From positions 1 through 64,000 of the forward strand of contig JAMPIV010016268.1 of the NCBI GenBank assembly GCA_024509875.1: a stretch of DNA of 64,000 nt. Direction: 5' to 3'. Each line of letters opens with the position of its first letter. The stretch's first letter is position 1. The notes beneath the pieces were generated by a model. That model was given only the letters and a program-made list of their open reading frames with translations, was not told the origin of the DNA and did not search any database. Positions 11,168 through 24,370 of the stretch are shown here, piece by piece. The translations under genes and the position numbers were made by a program. Origin of the DNA: Oreohelix idahoensis (taxonomy: Eukaryota; Mollusca; Gastropoda; Stylommatophora; Oreohelicidae).

Positions 11168-13070
11168 TGTTGCGCACATATTCTTTTGTATGGAATTATG
11201 CGACGCACGGATTACTGTAGGTAGGAACGTAGGAAACAGTATGACTATTTAATATGAAAAGAATTGCTCTCTCGGTCAAAGTTAGACTACCCATGATTAA
11301 TTTATACTTTTGTTGTATGGGTGATCTCTATTGAATATCGATCTGGCGTATGGATGCTAGATCTATGTCATTTCTCATTTGTTATGGCCAGAAAACAAAT
11401 TGGTCTGGCCTAGAATGTTTATGGCCCGGACATATATGTATTCCGTGTCTATTTAAGAAGATTCGGTCTTATATCGTATATTTTTGTATTTTTATGTCGG
11501 CCTATTTCTCAGTCTGACGCTAAGGGGTGAATAGGCATTTTCTACGCATGCGTCGGGGTGTCGACGAAAACTGCCTGATGTCATCTTCTTCTCTTCTTCT
11601 TCTTCTTCCATCCTTAGCCACCAACCGGCAAAGCAGTATGTGGCCAGTACGCCTAGTGGCGTCTTAGGGCAACAACAAATTGATCAATCTATCGCTGTTT
11701 CCACCACGCCTAGTGGCGTCTTTGTGGAACAAAAACAGACCAAACAATCTATCATTGTTTCCGTAATCAGATTGGTTGGCAAGCAGGTGATCAGCCCACT
11801 GTGCGAAGTTTTTACGGGATGGGGTAAACAGCCCCATGCCCACCCCTCCTTAGTCGCTTTTTACGACATGCGTGGTAGGGTGCAGTGTTACTATTCTTTG
11901 CTCCCCTTTCAGGCCCCGGTAACACACGGGTGGCCTGATGTCATGGCGGTGTGTTTTCTGGGCTGGTCCTTTAGGGATGTTGAAAAGTGATCTCTGTGAA
12001 TGATTTTTAGGAAGGAGATAGTGTCTCTGCAAGATCATATGGTCAGAGATTCTCCTAATGTCCTATATTGTGTTTATTCCTAAATCAAGGTAATACCAGA
12101 CCCTTTGTTTTGATGAACTCTGTTTTGCTAGGCCTAGATGGCAAGCTTATCTTCGTACAGCTAGGATTGTTTGAATGCTGATGAAGATGACAGGATATTC
12201 TTTTTCACTGACGAGTTCAGTCAGCTGAAGTATGAGGCGATAGCCCACCAGTACAGTGAATGCTTGACTTATATCGCCCATTGTATTTATATGCTACATG
12301 AAATATGTCTGATGTTGCCACCTACTATTCAAGTACCTAATGATTTGCTGTGTCAACATGTACCTATGACTGTATCCGTGCTGTCGGAATGTGTGTCACC
12401 TTATTAAACATATGAAATGGTCAACGGCAGTTCAAACATCATTGACTTGCATATGAGTGTATGAATGTACCATTACTAAGTTGTCAACTTCACCGAACAC
12501 TCCATCATTCGCGTAACTGACACTTTACACCTTCACTCTATGTCAACATGACCTGTAGATTCAATGCTGTGTAAGGTTGGGAAGTTGACCAGTATAACCA
12601 CATAACTTACATTGGTCAGTAACGTCCAGTGATAAGCATCAAACAGTAACGAGACATCTTCAGTGGTAGGCCAGATTTCTGGGTCCAACCTGCACAGCAT
12701 ACATCTGGAGAAGTCAACTGTTGTTACCAGAACGTTTCTTTTGGCCGCATATGACACACAACAACACCAGTAGTACAGTCGATGTCAGCTTGACCTGTTC
12801 TAGCAAGTGTATGCAGTATCTAGGTCGCCGCTTGTTGACATTTTTCTCCGTACAGGCAATATTAAACAGAACGCTTGGATCAAGTGAATAGTTGACCGTG
12901 TTAGCAGGAAATGCAGTACTATTGAGAAGTGCATATATTCCATCGGTGGATCTTCTAGTGTGCTCAAAAAAATTGAACAGTGTAATAGTCTAGAAAACAA
13001 ATCTATTATTTAATAAAGTGGCAAGTTATTTTGATTGAAAACTGAGCCTTCTCTACAACACTCTATCCAC
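11168..13070 (+). repeat. 5' LTR of copy A with SINE insertion
   Basis: It starts TGTTGCGCAC at 11168 after ATTAC. It matches the 3' LTR to the GATGAAGATGACAGG string near 12192, then differs, so one of the two has been rearranged. The end is placed by eye near CCACAACA at about 13065-13070 from similarity to the copy C LTR end. Removing the SINE leaves about 1.5 kb, the same as copy C LTRs. Confidence 0.6.
11585..11932 (-). mobile_element. SINE-like retroposon with 12-bp target duplication
   Basis: The 3' LTR of copy A (near 22100) lacks this 348-bp block. GCCTGATGTCAT occurs on both sides (11573-11584 and 11933-11944) and only once in the other LTR. On the minus strand the insert ends in (GAA)n. 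Internally CGCCTAGTGGCGTCTT appears twice, about 66 bp apart. No pol III promoter box is certain. Confidence 0.75.
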
Positions 13071-13084
13071 AACACATTCTATTC

Positions 13085-13265
<181 letters not shown>

Positions 13266-13268
<3 letters not shown>

Positions 13269-14050
13269 ATGCTATATGTATTTATGTTTACATGTTATAT
13301 GCTTATATGTAATAGTTGTCTATATGTCTGCGGGCCTGGTTGGGTGGTGGCTAGTATAAGGTATACCGAGTAATATTGGTCTTATATTAGCGTTCTGTAG
13401 GGAGCAATTTTCGTAATTGAAAATTTGCTGGCAACATCTGTTGCTATTTTCTGTTAGCTGTGACGATATGTGCAGTCCTATTTTCGTTATTTTTTGCTTT
13501 CTTTAGTTTTGTTTTGATTTGTTTGTATATTTGTAGGTCTACCCTTTCCTATCATTCAGTTCTTTACCTTTATGTTTTTACACTGTAGCGTTATTTGTCT
13601 TGTTGATTCTATTGCAGTTATCATCACAGATTCTGTGATAATTTTCATTGATTTCTCTATTTGACTTAGTTGATTTCTGCAATTGTTTTCATATTGTCTT
13701 TTATGCTTGTCCTTTGTTAATGTCTTTGGTTGACATATGATATGAGGTATATTTGAGTACACGTATGTTATAGTATAGACCAGAACTTTATTATTATTAT
13801 TGTTGTACAAAGAAGTATACAAGACCTTTGTCTTCTTCTTCTTCTTCTTCGTTCGCCCTGAAAAGGACGGTGGTTGCGTTGTGTCTGTTTACAACGTAGC
13901 TGTGATATCTGCACAAGACCTTTGTAAGGCTTGTCTCCCACAGAGATTGGGATTGTGAGCTAATTAATCAAGTTCATTTAAAACTTGTGCATGTTTACTT
14001 AGAAATAGATTACATTATTGTTTCAAGTGAGTGCTATCATTATTAGACAT
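13266..14050 (+). other. Leader of copy A with a GAA-tailed repeat
   Basis: Untranslated stretch between LTR and gag. 13828-13915 holds (CTTCTT)n then GAAAAGGACGGTGGTTGCG, the same dispersed repeat as at 7975-8060. No primer-binding site is recognised. Confidence 0.5.
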
Positions 14051-15263
14051 AATGTCTACATTGGAATACTTTATTGCACAAGGGAAATCCCTTGATAAGT
14101 CTGGTAAGGAATTAGAGGAGTTTGCAACTGCTCAATTTGCCATGGTATTAAAGTCAGAAGAAAAGAAGCAAAAAGATGAAAATAAATGAAAAGCAGAAGT
14201 TGAACAAAAGAAGATAGATGCTGAGAATTTAAGATTGCAGATGCAAGCTGAGGAGAGAAAAGCTGCTGCTGAGGAAAAAAAAGCTGCTGCTGAGGAGAGA
14301 AAGCTTCAGATGGAAGAAAAAAAAATTAGAAGCTGAACAAAAAAGATTAGACAGAGAAGCTGAGGCTGAACAAAAGAGATTAGACAGAGAAGCTGAACAA
14401 AAAAGATTAGACAGAGAAGCTGAACAAAAAAGATTAGACAAAGAAGCTGAGGCTGAACAAAAGAAATTAGACAGAGAAGCTGAAGCCGAGGAGAAAAAGG
14501 CAAAAAGAGAACATGAGGAAAAACTGTTAGCATTTGAGTTAGAAAAATTAAAATTGACAAATATGGGTATTGCTAGTCAGTCAACTGGTAGTAATGGTAA
14601 ACCCTTTATCAGTTAACGGAGGAAGGTTACCGTATATTGTTTAAGAAAATGGTACCTGAATCAGGGGTAGAATTCTCAGAATTCATTGCAAGGACACGTC
14701 TTACATTTAATCGTTGGATTGAGCTGTCCAAACGGAAAAGACATATGAAGCACTTATGGACTTATTGCTCAGAGACAAGATTATGTCAAGCATAAGTAAA
14801 CCATTCCTTGAATTCCTACATGAGCGTAAACCCAAGACACTAAAAGAAATGGAAGAATATTGTACCCAATACGTCACGGCACATCCGGACGTAGCTTTTA
14901 GCAATGCTAAGGTTAAAGAAGGTATGCCAGTTGCATCAGCAACACCATACAACCCTAATTATTCACACAAATTTCAGAGACCACAAAACAGGTTTGATAA
15001 AAAGGGTAACCATAATAGTTATCAAAACCAAGGTAACCAATCATTTCATGGTTCTTCTGCGAAGAACTGGAGACGAGCCGACAGTCCTCGATTCAGGGGT
15101 GGTCATAATTATAGGAATTTCCGCAGAGGAAGTCATTATAGGAACTATCCAAGTTATCCATCATGGAGACAACAAGACCATAATTATAGAGATACTCATT
15201 ATAATGAATATGATAATGGTAACCATGAGAACTATGACTCAAACCCAAATAGGGGTTACAATA
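14051..15263 (+). pseudogene. gag of copy A, broken by deletion and insertion
   Basis: It starts MSTLEYFIAQGKSLDKSGKE at 14051. A long charged coiled coil follows, built from repeated Glu/Gln/Lys/Arg units (EQKRLDREAE type, about 14310-14480), interrupted by TGA near 14187 and a frameshift in an A run near 14330. The segment then jumps from SNGKPF (about 14605) to QLTEEGYR. The central gag block that survives on the plus strand at 36365-36540 is missing, so this is an internal deletion. The rest encodes FSEFI..R.TF.RWIEL and FLHERKPKTLKEMEEYC, then an Asn/Arg/Gly/Tyr-rich basic tail. There is no CCHC zinc knuckle. The T element cuts the gene at 15263/15264; gag continues at 17685. Confidence 0.75.
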
Positions 15264-17679
15264 GTGTGGTAAAGTGGGATGTTATAAATATTTATAGGGG
15301 ACTTATTGTACTGACTGAGATCAGCTGTGAAGGTATCTATATCTAATAAGAGTAGTGTATTATAGATAACCTTACTTACTGCCACATATGTATACCTCAG
15401 TCAGAATTATTCTGGAATAGTGTGATGACTACGTTATATGTCTAGGGTATGTGTATGATGAAGTGTAAGTCATAACAACAACAGACAGATAAACAATTTA
15501 ATTTATTCCACCACACTTGACAACACTGTGACACTCACATACATATAACACTCTAAGAGGATATCTTAAAGGAGTCACTGATAACTTTTCAAATAACAAT
15601 ATGTATTCAGTGCTGTCATGAATGTATATGTGTCCTGATTCAATTACAAAGGGAACCAGGAATCACAATCAATTTTAATTACAAGTTATATGTACAGAAT
15701 TTATTAATAGGATTCTTATAGTGACATATATTATTAATGGTATCCTATGTGTGTCAGTTGTGTAGTGGTAATATGAGGTAATACTGGTTTTGTTTTGTTC
15801 AAGCTCTGTTGGTATTTGTCATCATGACTTCAATAGTTTGTTTCTATTGGAACTAGTATTGGAGATGTTCTCAGTTCCTGGTATTAAAACAATTAAATTC
15901 CCCTCTTAATTTTAGTTTATAATGTCATTTTAAGATGGGGGTACATAATGTTGAGCTCCATGGCCACACTCTCTTATCTTGCGTGATGACTGCAGTAAAA
16001 GACTCCTCTGCTCGATTACTTTAATGAGTTCTGGAGCCACCCCACTGGTTGCTATATGGACCAAGGAGTATGCTGTCCACCTCTGGCTTCAGCAAAGCTC
16101 TGACCAGGTGCTGCTCAATAACTTTAAGACCACGGTCCCTGAAACAAGAAGGTTGTACCTTCTACGTCAGAACTAATTTATACTCCATTTCTACACTGAG
16201 CACAATACATCACAAACATTGAGTTCAGAGCGTTAGGCCAACTGTCAGCTTCATCTGAAATACTTTATACCAGTACTTCCCTCCCTAATGGTTACTACGC
16301 CTCTGCAATTCCAGCATTATTTCTTTCTAGTTAATAATCTAGGTGTCAGTGTACTGTTTGGCCATTCCATGCAGTTTTACTTTCCTCCGACACCTTCTGT
16401 TCAGGCTGGAGCACTATAGGCTTTACATCATGTTCGCTACTGAACCACACATATATACAGACATAATTTACATTCAATTTTCATTTAAAAATATTGAATA
16501 TTTCAAGCTTACCACAATTCATGGAAATAATAATAAACAGTTTCGTTGACTGGCAATGAATATAGCACAACTCCGATCTGCCGATGTCCCAGGCTTTATT
16601 TTATAAAAAATATACACTGGTGCTCAACGCACTGCTTCTTAGTAGTTTTATTACAAGATGTGGCAATGAACAGACGCTCTGAATTGAGTATATTCGCAGC
16701 TCTACCCAATCAAACCATGTCTACACATCTTTTCAAAAAAGTACCCCTTTCTCACGTTTCCCCTGACAACACAAGATAGTATTTATAGTCCGACCAATCG
16801 TGTTTAGTCTTTCATTTGTTGCGCTCCAATCAAATAGGAGTTAACATGGTAGGCTATTTCCGTAACGTAATGTTTCTTCAAACACGTTATAAAAAAATTT
16901 TATGAGCAGAAATGATTTCATGCTGTCAGGCACCCCCACTATTTTATTTTGGCCATAACTTGGTAATTCCTAGACTATTTGCGTAACGTTTTACATATTC
17001 TTTGTCAGCAAACCCTAAGGAATCCAAATATCTCAATTTAAGGGAGCTAGGTGGCTGCGTTCAAAATGTGCATTTTCTACCACCTCCTGTTCACTTCAAT
17101 CCCCATGTGGTGTCTGGGTACTGTCATGTTTTCAAACGTAAACCCATCTAATGTCATCTTTCCTAATAAGCGTTTTTCAGGATTTTAAAACCTAACTCTG
17201 GTATGGGTAGTGAATTTTATCACTGTCGATTTGAAATAAAGTTAGTGCATGTGGCCTTACACGCGTGATGGCAGCAATTGTGTATCGCGCGACGCGTGTT
17301 TAGTGTTGCAGGTGTCCCTGCTTTCTGCCTCTCCCTTCTCTCTATCCTTTAGTCCATCTGTCTTTTAGTTACACCGTGTATAAAATGGAATGAATGAAAT
17401 ATTAAATTTAGGTCATTGATTAGCTTGCGTATCGCAAGGTTTTTCCAAGAAATACAGTACACGTTTCATTGAAGAAAGCGTGCAGCGACACAGTAGGCTT
17501 TTACTATCAACGTGAAAGCGTTACAATTTGCCGACGAAGTAGAAAACAAGGGGGATTTCGAGTACAGTCATTGTGACAGCACTGTTCTTTACCATTCTTC
17601 TTTCCTTTTATTAAATTTATTTGTTAGGCTTTGCATTTACGTTTTAATTTATATATGGGGATTAGAATAATTCACGACA
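15264..17679 (+). mobile_element. Element T: 2416-bp TG...CA insertion with 5-bp duplication
   Basis: The uninterrupted sequence is present in copy C at 48895-48910, so insertion limits are clear. AATAG lies on both sides (15259-15263 and 17680-17684). The insert begins TGTGGTAAAGTGGGATG and ends ATTCACGACA, with short inverted ends TGTGGT/ACGACA. TG...CA plus a 5-bp duplication is the signature of an LTR. No protein of LTR type is encoded and I see no second internal terminal repeat. It is therefore either a long solo LTR or a non-autonomous element. A second copy starts at 63180. Confidence 0.8.
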
Positions 17680-17684
17680 AATAG

Positions 17685-20600
17685 AGGAAACAATAATGAT
17701 TACAGAGGCAATAATAATCGAGGTAGATCCCAATACAAAAAACAAATCACATTATCAGGCAAACTCTGCACAGCAAGAGTCACATGAAGCCTACAAACAG
17801 ACTAAAGATAATAATGACGCTAATAATATGGCTTGTTCCGCTTTTGATTTTGGGAGAGCATCTCAGTTCCCCCAATGCAAAACATTATTTGAACCAACTA
17901 CGGTGTCCACTTTAAGTTGTGGCCATCCTCTTCCCGCTCTTCCTGCATCAGTCGCGCATGATGGAAGAGGTTCTCTTGTCTTACATAAAGGTTTAGTAAA
18001 TGACAATCCAGTCTCAGTTCTTTTTTATTCTGGATGCACCACGATTGGTGTTAGGCAGTCACTTGTAGATCCTTCTCGTGCCACTGGAAAAGTAGTCAAA
18101 TGTGTAACATTTGGCGGCACCTTAGAGAAATACTGTACTGCTATCATTAGGATTGCTACTCCTTTCTTTACAGGAGATGTACACGCATGTCTTCTGCCGA
18201 ATCCGATCGCTGATCTTATCATCGGTCGTATTCACGGAGTCAAAGAATGTACTCCACAACAAATTTCCGTTTGGGAAAAACAAAATATGCAAACTGCTAA
18301 TGCTGTAGTCACTAGAGCTCAGGCTCTTAATATGCCTCAAACTTCATCTACTGAAGATAATGAAGTGCATAACCAAGATAATTCCTTGGTAATTTCCCGT
18401 GACTCGTTTATAAAACAGCAAGAAGATGATCCCACTCTAAAAAAATTCTTCACGCTAGCAACAAAAGGTGATCCAAATAAGGATACAAATCATAAATCTT
18501 GGATTACAATGAAGAATGGCGTACTTGTACGTATGGTACAAGACTCAACTAAGTCCATTCATTCTCAAATTCTTGTGCCCAAAAATATGGGAGTTAAAAT
18601 TTTGCAGCACGCCCATGATTCTCAGTGTGCTGGACATATGGGTTTTCCCGTACTAAATCTAGAGTTCTTGCGTCTTTCTTTTGGCCTTTTGTGAACAAGG
18701 ACATACGAATCTATTGTCGATCTTGTAAAGTATGTCAAGAAGTCAAATCCAAAGGTCCACGCCATGCTGCACCTATTCAGGCTGCAGACATTCCTATTCG
18801 GCCATTTCAGAAAATGGCGATAGACATCATTGTTCCATTTAAGATCAAATCTGCTAGAGGACATCAGTTTATCTTAACGTGTGTGGACATGTGCACACGT
18901 TGGCCAGAGGCTATCCCTCTGAAGAGCATTACTACTGCTGACATTGCAGATGCTCTTTGGCTTATATTTTCTCGTCTGGGATTCCCCGGAGAAATATTAT
19001 CAGATCATGGCACCCAACTAATATCGGATACCATGTCTCAAGTAATGTCTACTCTACAGATAGAAAGATCTTCGAGTAGTATCTATCATCCTATGTCCAA
19101 TGGGATGGTCGAACGGCTAAATAGAACACTTAAGAACTTACTAGGGAAAATAACTGAGGATCATCCTCAAGATTGGGACAGGGTTTTACCCGTGGCCCTC
19201 TTCGCTTACAGAGAGGTCCCCAATGAACATACAGGTTTTTCTCCCTTTGAACTTGTCTTTGGCGCGCGACCGCGCGGCCCTATGTCTTTGCTTCATGATC
19301 TCATAACCGCTGATAATATTACCGATGACACAAAATCTTCTTACGAATATGTCATCGCGCTGAGACAAAAGATTATCGAAGCATACAAATTGGCAACTTC
19401 TTCTTCTGAATTTGCTAAACAGAAGGCAAGGCAATTTGCCAATAAGAAAAGAACCTTACGACAACTTTGTCCTGGTGACAAAGCATTTGTTTTGCTACCT
19501 TGTAGGGAAAACAGACTTCTTATTTCTTTGAAAGGTCCGTACGATATAATCTCGAAAATTTCCGATGTTGACTACATTGTCGATATTGATGGAAAGCATA
19601 AAACCTTCCACATCAATATGCTTACGGAATTCCATGAACGTCCTGATTATTTGCAGCCTATTTTCCAGGCAACGGACGATTCACCAGTCCAACATGGTCA
19701 TTACTCATCACTGTCCTTAATACAGGATGAGGAAACAAGTTTTTCGGATGTTAATCTTCCGCTTCCGATGATTCCACTTCATTCTAGTGAATCCTGGAAA
19801 AATGTTACTGTTTCTCCCGATTTATCTCTAGGAGAACAGCGACAAGTTTCGGTTATGTTACAAACATTTCAGGATGTCCTTACTGACATTCCTGGACAAA
19901 CTCATGTCATTGAACATGACATTATTCTAACTGACCATAATCCTATTAGAGTCAGACCTTATCCTATTCCTATACATTTTCAAGCACAGGTTGAGAAGGA
20001 ATTGGATGAAATGATAGATTTAAAAATAATTGAACCATCCACTTCCGCATATTCTTCGCCGATGGTTATTGTTCGGAAAAAAGACAATAACATACGTCTT
20101 TGCGTTGACTATCGCAAATTGAATCAAGTTACAAAGTTTGATGCTGAACCTATGCCTTTACTAGAAGAGCTACTTACTAGGCTTTCTAAATCTCATTTTT
20201 TCACTAAACTTGATTTGTCTAAGGGATATTGGCAAGTTCCTTTATCCGAACACGCCAAACCGTTTACTGCTTTTTCGACACCTAGGGGTCTGTTCCAATG
20301 GAATTTCATGCCTTTCGGCCTTATGAACGCCCCAGCGACATTCGTACGCATGATGCGTCGGATCTTATCTCATCGCGCAGATGTCATTGCATATCTTGAT
20401 GACATCTGTCTTTTCAGTGATACTTGGGAAGATCACTATTTAGGGTTAAATGAACTATTGTCTACCTTACGCGAGCATACCCTGACAGCGAAACCATCTA
20501 AAGCCTGTATTGGTTTTAGCGAAATTGCTTTCTTAGGTCACCGTGTCGGTCATGGTTTCCTAAAGACAGAGGACCATAATACAAGTAAAATACTTAACAT

Positions 20601-21207
20601 TTCTATTCCTAAGACTAAAAAGCAAGTGCGAAGTCTCTTAGGTCTCATACAGTTTTATGGACGATTCATTCCGAATATGTCCTCGATCATGGCACCTCTT
20701 TCTTCCTTGCTAAAAAAAGAGTCTCCTAATATAGTCCGTTGGACTCAAGAATGTCAATCCTCTTTGGATAAGATCAAAACTATGTTTTCTACTGCACCTA
20801 TTTTAGTGTTACCTACTAAAGATAAGACATTTGTTCTTCGTAGTGACGCTTCATCCACAGGGATTGGAGCGGCACTAATGCAAAAGTACTCTGGAACTCT
20901 GCATCCTGTGGTGTATATTTCTCGAAAACTAAATGCCGCAGAGAAGAATTACTCGGTCCTAGACCGTGAATTATTGGCTATGGTTTGGTCAATTCTTAAA
21001 CTTCAAAGATTTCTTATTGGTGCGCATTTCATTGTGGAAACTGACCAGAAAGCTCTTACAGCTATTCAAAGTAAAAATCGGAAGAGCGCGAGATCAACGC
21101 GATACGCAATTGCTCTTCAGCCTTTTCATTTTTCGGTACGAGCTATCCGTGGCTCAGAAAATGTGATGGCAGACATTTTGTCTAGATGCCCACATGATTC
21201 CACCTAA
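17685..21207 (+). pseudogene. PR-INT-RT-RH polyprotein of copy A, frameshifted, protease mutated
   Basis: It continues gag after T. Order: gag tail; CGHPLPALP Cys/His motif; protease; integrase (HD..CAGHMGF..., CRSCKVCQEV; catalytic Asp in MAIDII, Asp in LSDHGTQ, Glu in MVERLNR); reverse transcriptase (TKLDLSKGYW, FMPFGLMNAP, AYLDDICLFS); RNase H (LRSDASSTGIGAAL, DRELLAM, ETDQKAL, MADILSR). Integrase precedes reverse transcriptase, as in copies B and C. Two lesions: a one-base loss in a T run near 18643 shifts the frame inside the integrase zinc region, and the protease active-site DSG reads YSG (VLFYSGCTT, near 18028) where B and C have DSG. The copy cannot process its own polyprotein. The frame ends HDST at 21207, about 490 bp before the 3' LTR. 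Confidence 0.88.
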
Positions 21208-21676
21208 CTGTTAGATCCTGAGATTGCTAACAGGTCTAACTCTATTACAGTTTTTTTTTCTCTCTATATTAAAATATGTACACATATGTAATATATGATA
21301 TATTGATTGTATCACTACTTAGTGGTTCATTGATATATATTCACCGCCGGGTCTTTTTAATGTTTTCTTCTGTGGTAATCATGAACTTAAGATATCTAAT
21401 ATGAAATTATTGGATAAACTATTGTATAAATTGTGGCATTGCCAGTAGTGTAGTAGGCGTTGGTGACACCTCTCTGGAAATATTTATACTTAGAGAAATA
21501 CTTTCTCTGAGATCTTGAGATATATTCTCACTTGTCGTTTCATATGACGACGTAGCCTCACATTAGGCGTTATATTTGTTTTGAATGCTTATCATCTGCG
21601 CATTGTTATTCATGCGTTGTGAGCCGATTGTATGTTGCTCTTAGGTGTTTTTTTTTAAATGTTCCATTTTTTTCCC

Positions 21677-21700
21677 CGGGGGGGGGGGGGGGGGGTAATC
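21677..21700 (+). promoter_or_regulatory. Polypurine tract of copy A
   Basis: A long G run then TAATC lies directly before the 3' LTR start TGTTGCGC. It is equivalent to GGGGGGATGTGGTAGTC before the copy C LTR. In LTR elements this tract primes plus-strand DNA synthesis. The G-run length may be affected by sequencing. Confidence 0.7.
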
Positions 21701-23000
21701 TGTTGCGCACATATTCTTTTGTATGGAATTATGCGACGCACGGATTACTGTAGGTAGGAACGTAGGAAACAGTATGACTATTTAATATGAAAAGAATTGC
21801 TCTTTCGGTCAAAGTTAGACTACCCATGATTAATTTATACTTTTGTTGTATGGGTGATCTCTCTTGAATATCGATCTGGCGTATGGATGCTAGATCTATG
21901 TCATTTCTCATTTGTTATGGCCAGAAAACAAATTGGTCTGGCCTAGAATGTTTATGGCCCGGACATATATGTATTCCGTGTCTATTTAAGAAGATTCGGT
22001 CTTATATCGTATATTTTTGTATTTTTATGTCGGCCTATTTCTCGGTCTGACGCTAAGGGGTGAATAGGCTTTTCTACGCATGCGTCGGGGTGTCGACGAA
22101 AACTGCCTGATGTCATGGCGGTGTGTTTTCTGGGCTGGTCCTTTAGGGATGTTGAAAAGTGATCTCTGTGAATGATTTTTAGGAAGGAGATAGTGTCTCT
22201 GCAAGATCATATGGTCAGAGATTCTCCTAATGTCCTATATTGTGTTTATTCCTAAATCAAGGTAATACCAGACCCTTTGTTTTGATGAACTCTGTTTTGC
22301 TAGGCCTAGATGGCAAGCTTATCTTCGTACAACTAGAATTGTTTGAATGCTGATGAAGATGACAGGTTATCCAACAGCTCTAAGGTATTTTCATGAAGCA
22401 ACCTTATAGATTTCAGAACTGGATGGAAACCCATTTAGAACATTTATGTTCAGATTTTGAATTAATTGCGGCTCATCATTTATCCTCCTGGGTGAGTGAA
22501 ACTCAAGGAGGTAGCCATTTTGAATTCCCGTTACCGCAACGGATCATTGTCAAGAGAACAGAAAACAACTCTTATTATCGGACGCCCACCCGCTGCAGAC
22601 CCAAATAGAACAGTCCCAACTAAGATGGGTTGGCCATGTCTGCAGAATGGGAGAAGATCGGTTACCACGACAAGCATGGGAAACAAAGAGCCAGGGATCC
22701 AGACCTCCAGGACAACCCAGAGTCCGCTGGGAGGACAACATTAGACAATCTTTGAAGGACCGAGGACTAGAATGGAACCAGGCCAGGAAGAAGACAGCCG
22801 ATAGGATAGTCTGGTGCTCTCTCTTCCAAACCTCTACACCTCACAGTAGAAGAGGAACGACTAAGTAAGTAAGTATTATCGGACGATGATGCAGAGATCT
22901 TCCTATTATGGAAAAACCCATTACTGTGGTTGAACATGGTTGCTATGAACTTTCAATGAATGTACAATTTAAGAAAACTTAGCCAAGAGTGCTTGAAAAC
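21701..23000 (+). repeat. 3' LTR of copy A, interrupted and truncated
   Basis: Begins TGTTGCGCACATATTCTTTT. It matches the 5' LTR for about 660 bp, then continues with similarity to the copy C LTR (CCTGGGTGAG..., GCCATTTTGAATTC). A LINE fragment interrupts it at 22585-22873. Similarity fades around 22990-23030, about 450 bp short of the end seen in copy C. Confidence 0.7.
22585..22873 (+). pseudogene. 5'-truncated LINE C-terminus with 12-bp target duplication
   Basis: TATTATCGGACG occurs at 22573-22584 and 22874-22885, flanking a 289-bp insert. It encodes the last part of a LINE ORF2: SQLRWVGHVCRMGEDRLPR, then GQPRVRWEDNIRQSL and SLFQTSTPHSRRGTTK followed by stop and a (TAAG)n tail. The frame is open throughout. 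The same 3' end without most of the protein occurs at 58818-58876. It is a different LINE family from the fragment at 8858. It arrived after copy A, inside the 3' LTR. Confidence 0.82.
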
Positions 23001-23049
23001 ATACCTTTATGTGAGTGTAATATTTATTTACTGTTTACAGGCCTCGTTT

Positions 23050-23480
23050 GTTCCTTCTTCATGTGTTTAAAAGGAAATGATGGCGTTTGCCGCGGGATGT
23101 CTTCCTTGATCTGCAGTAGTGGTGCTTCTTGACAGTTCCGTCTCTCTTCAGAAGTCGAATGGCTTGGTAGGAGCACGTGCCTTGCGTTGCAGGAGTAACT
23201 GCCTCAAATGTCACCGCTTCGAGTGTTCCCTATACCCGTCTATTGTAGATGGTGTCCAGCGTTGAATTCTGGTAACTATTACCAGAGAGAAAAGAGAAAA
23301 TTGTATCGCGCTTAAGTTTCATGTCTCCTGATGTAAGCATCACGTGACCTCCGCTTCCCTCCACCATTTCATCCACCTCTGAATTTTACCCGTTGCCCAT
23401 GAGCATCAAATCTCAGACCTTCGAGTCAGATGAAAGCATGTCAGGAGAGCGGAAGAAGACAAATCAGATATATATATATA
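23050..23480 (+). repeat. Dispersed repeat family U, copy 1
   Basis: Shares a series of blocks with 61331-61810: GCATTGCAGGAGTAA-like, CCGTCT, TGCCTCCTGATGTAA-like with GGTGACCT, TTCATC-ACTTCATC-like, and the GAGTC-GATG-AAG segment. Non-coding, about 430 bp, class unknown. Confidence 0.5.
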
Positions 23481-23519
23481 TGACATATTTACCGGATGAT
23501 ACGACTGCATATGATAATC

Positions 23520-23770
23520 TAGCCCCCTCATAGTTCCCTAGGAACTGCGAAGAGATAAATAACGAATAGGACTACTACTGCCACGGACATGTTGTAAGAA
23601 CTGACAAATATGAGATTGTATATGGGAGTAGACAGTCTCATCGCATAACATAATTTGCTACATAAACCACAACTGCAAGAGCAATGCATTATTTGGTACG
23701 GGCTTCCTGCAAGGTGACCAGTTGAGTGATGGTAGACGCTCCATTATGAGCTGCAAGAACAGTGTAGATG
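23520..23770 (+). repeat. Family R repeat
   Basis: Contains CCACAACTGCAAGAGC, GGCTTCCTGCAAGG and GACGCTCCATTATGAGC, matching 10880-11160 in order. Confidence 0.55.
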
Positions 23771-23814
23771 ACGACGATGATGTATCCGTCTCAAGTGCAG
23801 GATTTCGACCAGTT

Positions 23815-24105
23815 CATTCATTCATTTCATAACCCTCAACTCCCAAAGGAGCATAGGCCTTCAACAAACACATGCCAAGTCCTCCTGTCACGTGCCATCA
23901 TCTCAAGTTCCTTCCACGTTCTCCTTATCATTTTCATCTCTGTTTCCAGCTCTTTTCTTCATGTGCTTCTTGGTCTACCTCTGCCTCTCTTACCCTGGGG
24001 GTTCCAGAACAAGGACTGCCTTGTAATGCTATCAACAGGTTTCCTCAGTGTGTGTCCTATCCATCGCCATCGTCTTCTTCTCATCATTTCGACCAGTAAG
24101 GATTC
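23815..24105 (-). pseudogene. LINE C-terminal fragment (same family as 8858-9465)
   Basis: The complement reads the [16 protein letters not shown] block, an [17 protein letters not shown] block and the GLCS-type end. The 3' hairpin (TGCTCCTTTGGGAG on the minus strand) lies near 23845 and the tail is GAATGAATGAA. 5'-truncated and broken. Confidence 0.7.
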
Positions 24106-24298
24106 ATAATTTCCGACTGCGTAAATAGACGTAAGTATTCAGCGAGTTGTACATATAACAATGTTGTTAGTTGCGTTTTCACTTGTTTAGGATTACCTTC
24201 ACCTGCGACGGATAACAACTTTACCATCACATTAAACTGTTATTACACCAACCTCAGGCAACAAATATTATTCTCTCCCCACATCTCTCTACAGTAGG

Positions 24299-24370
<72 letters not shown>

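Noticed and set aside
23768..24109. Two Ser/Leu/Pro-rich plus-strand frames
   Set aside because: Antisense of a LINE C-terminal fragment.
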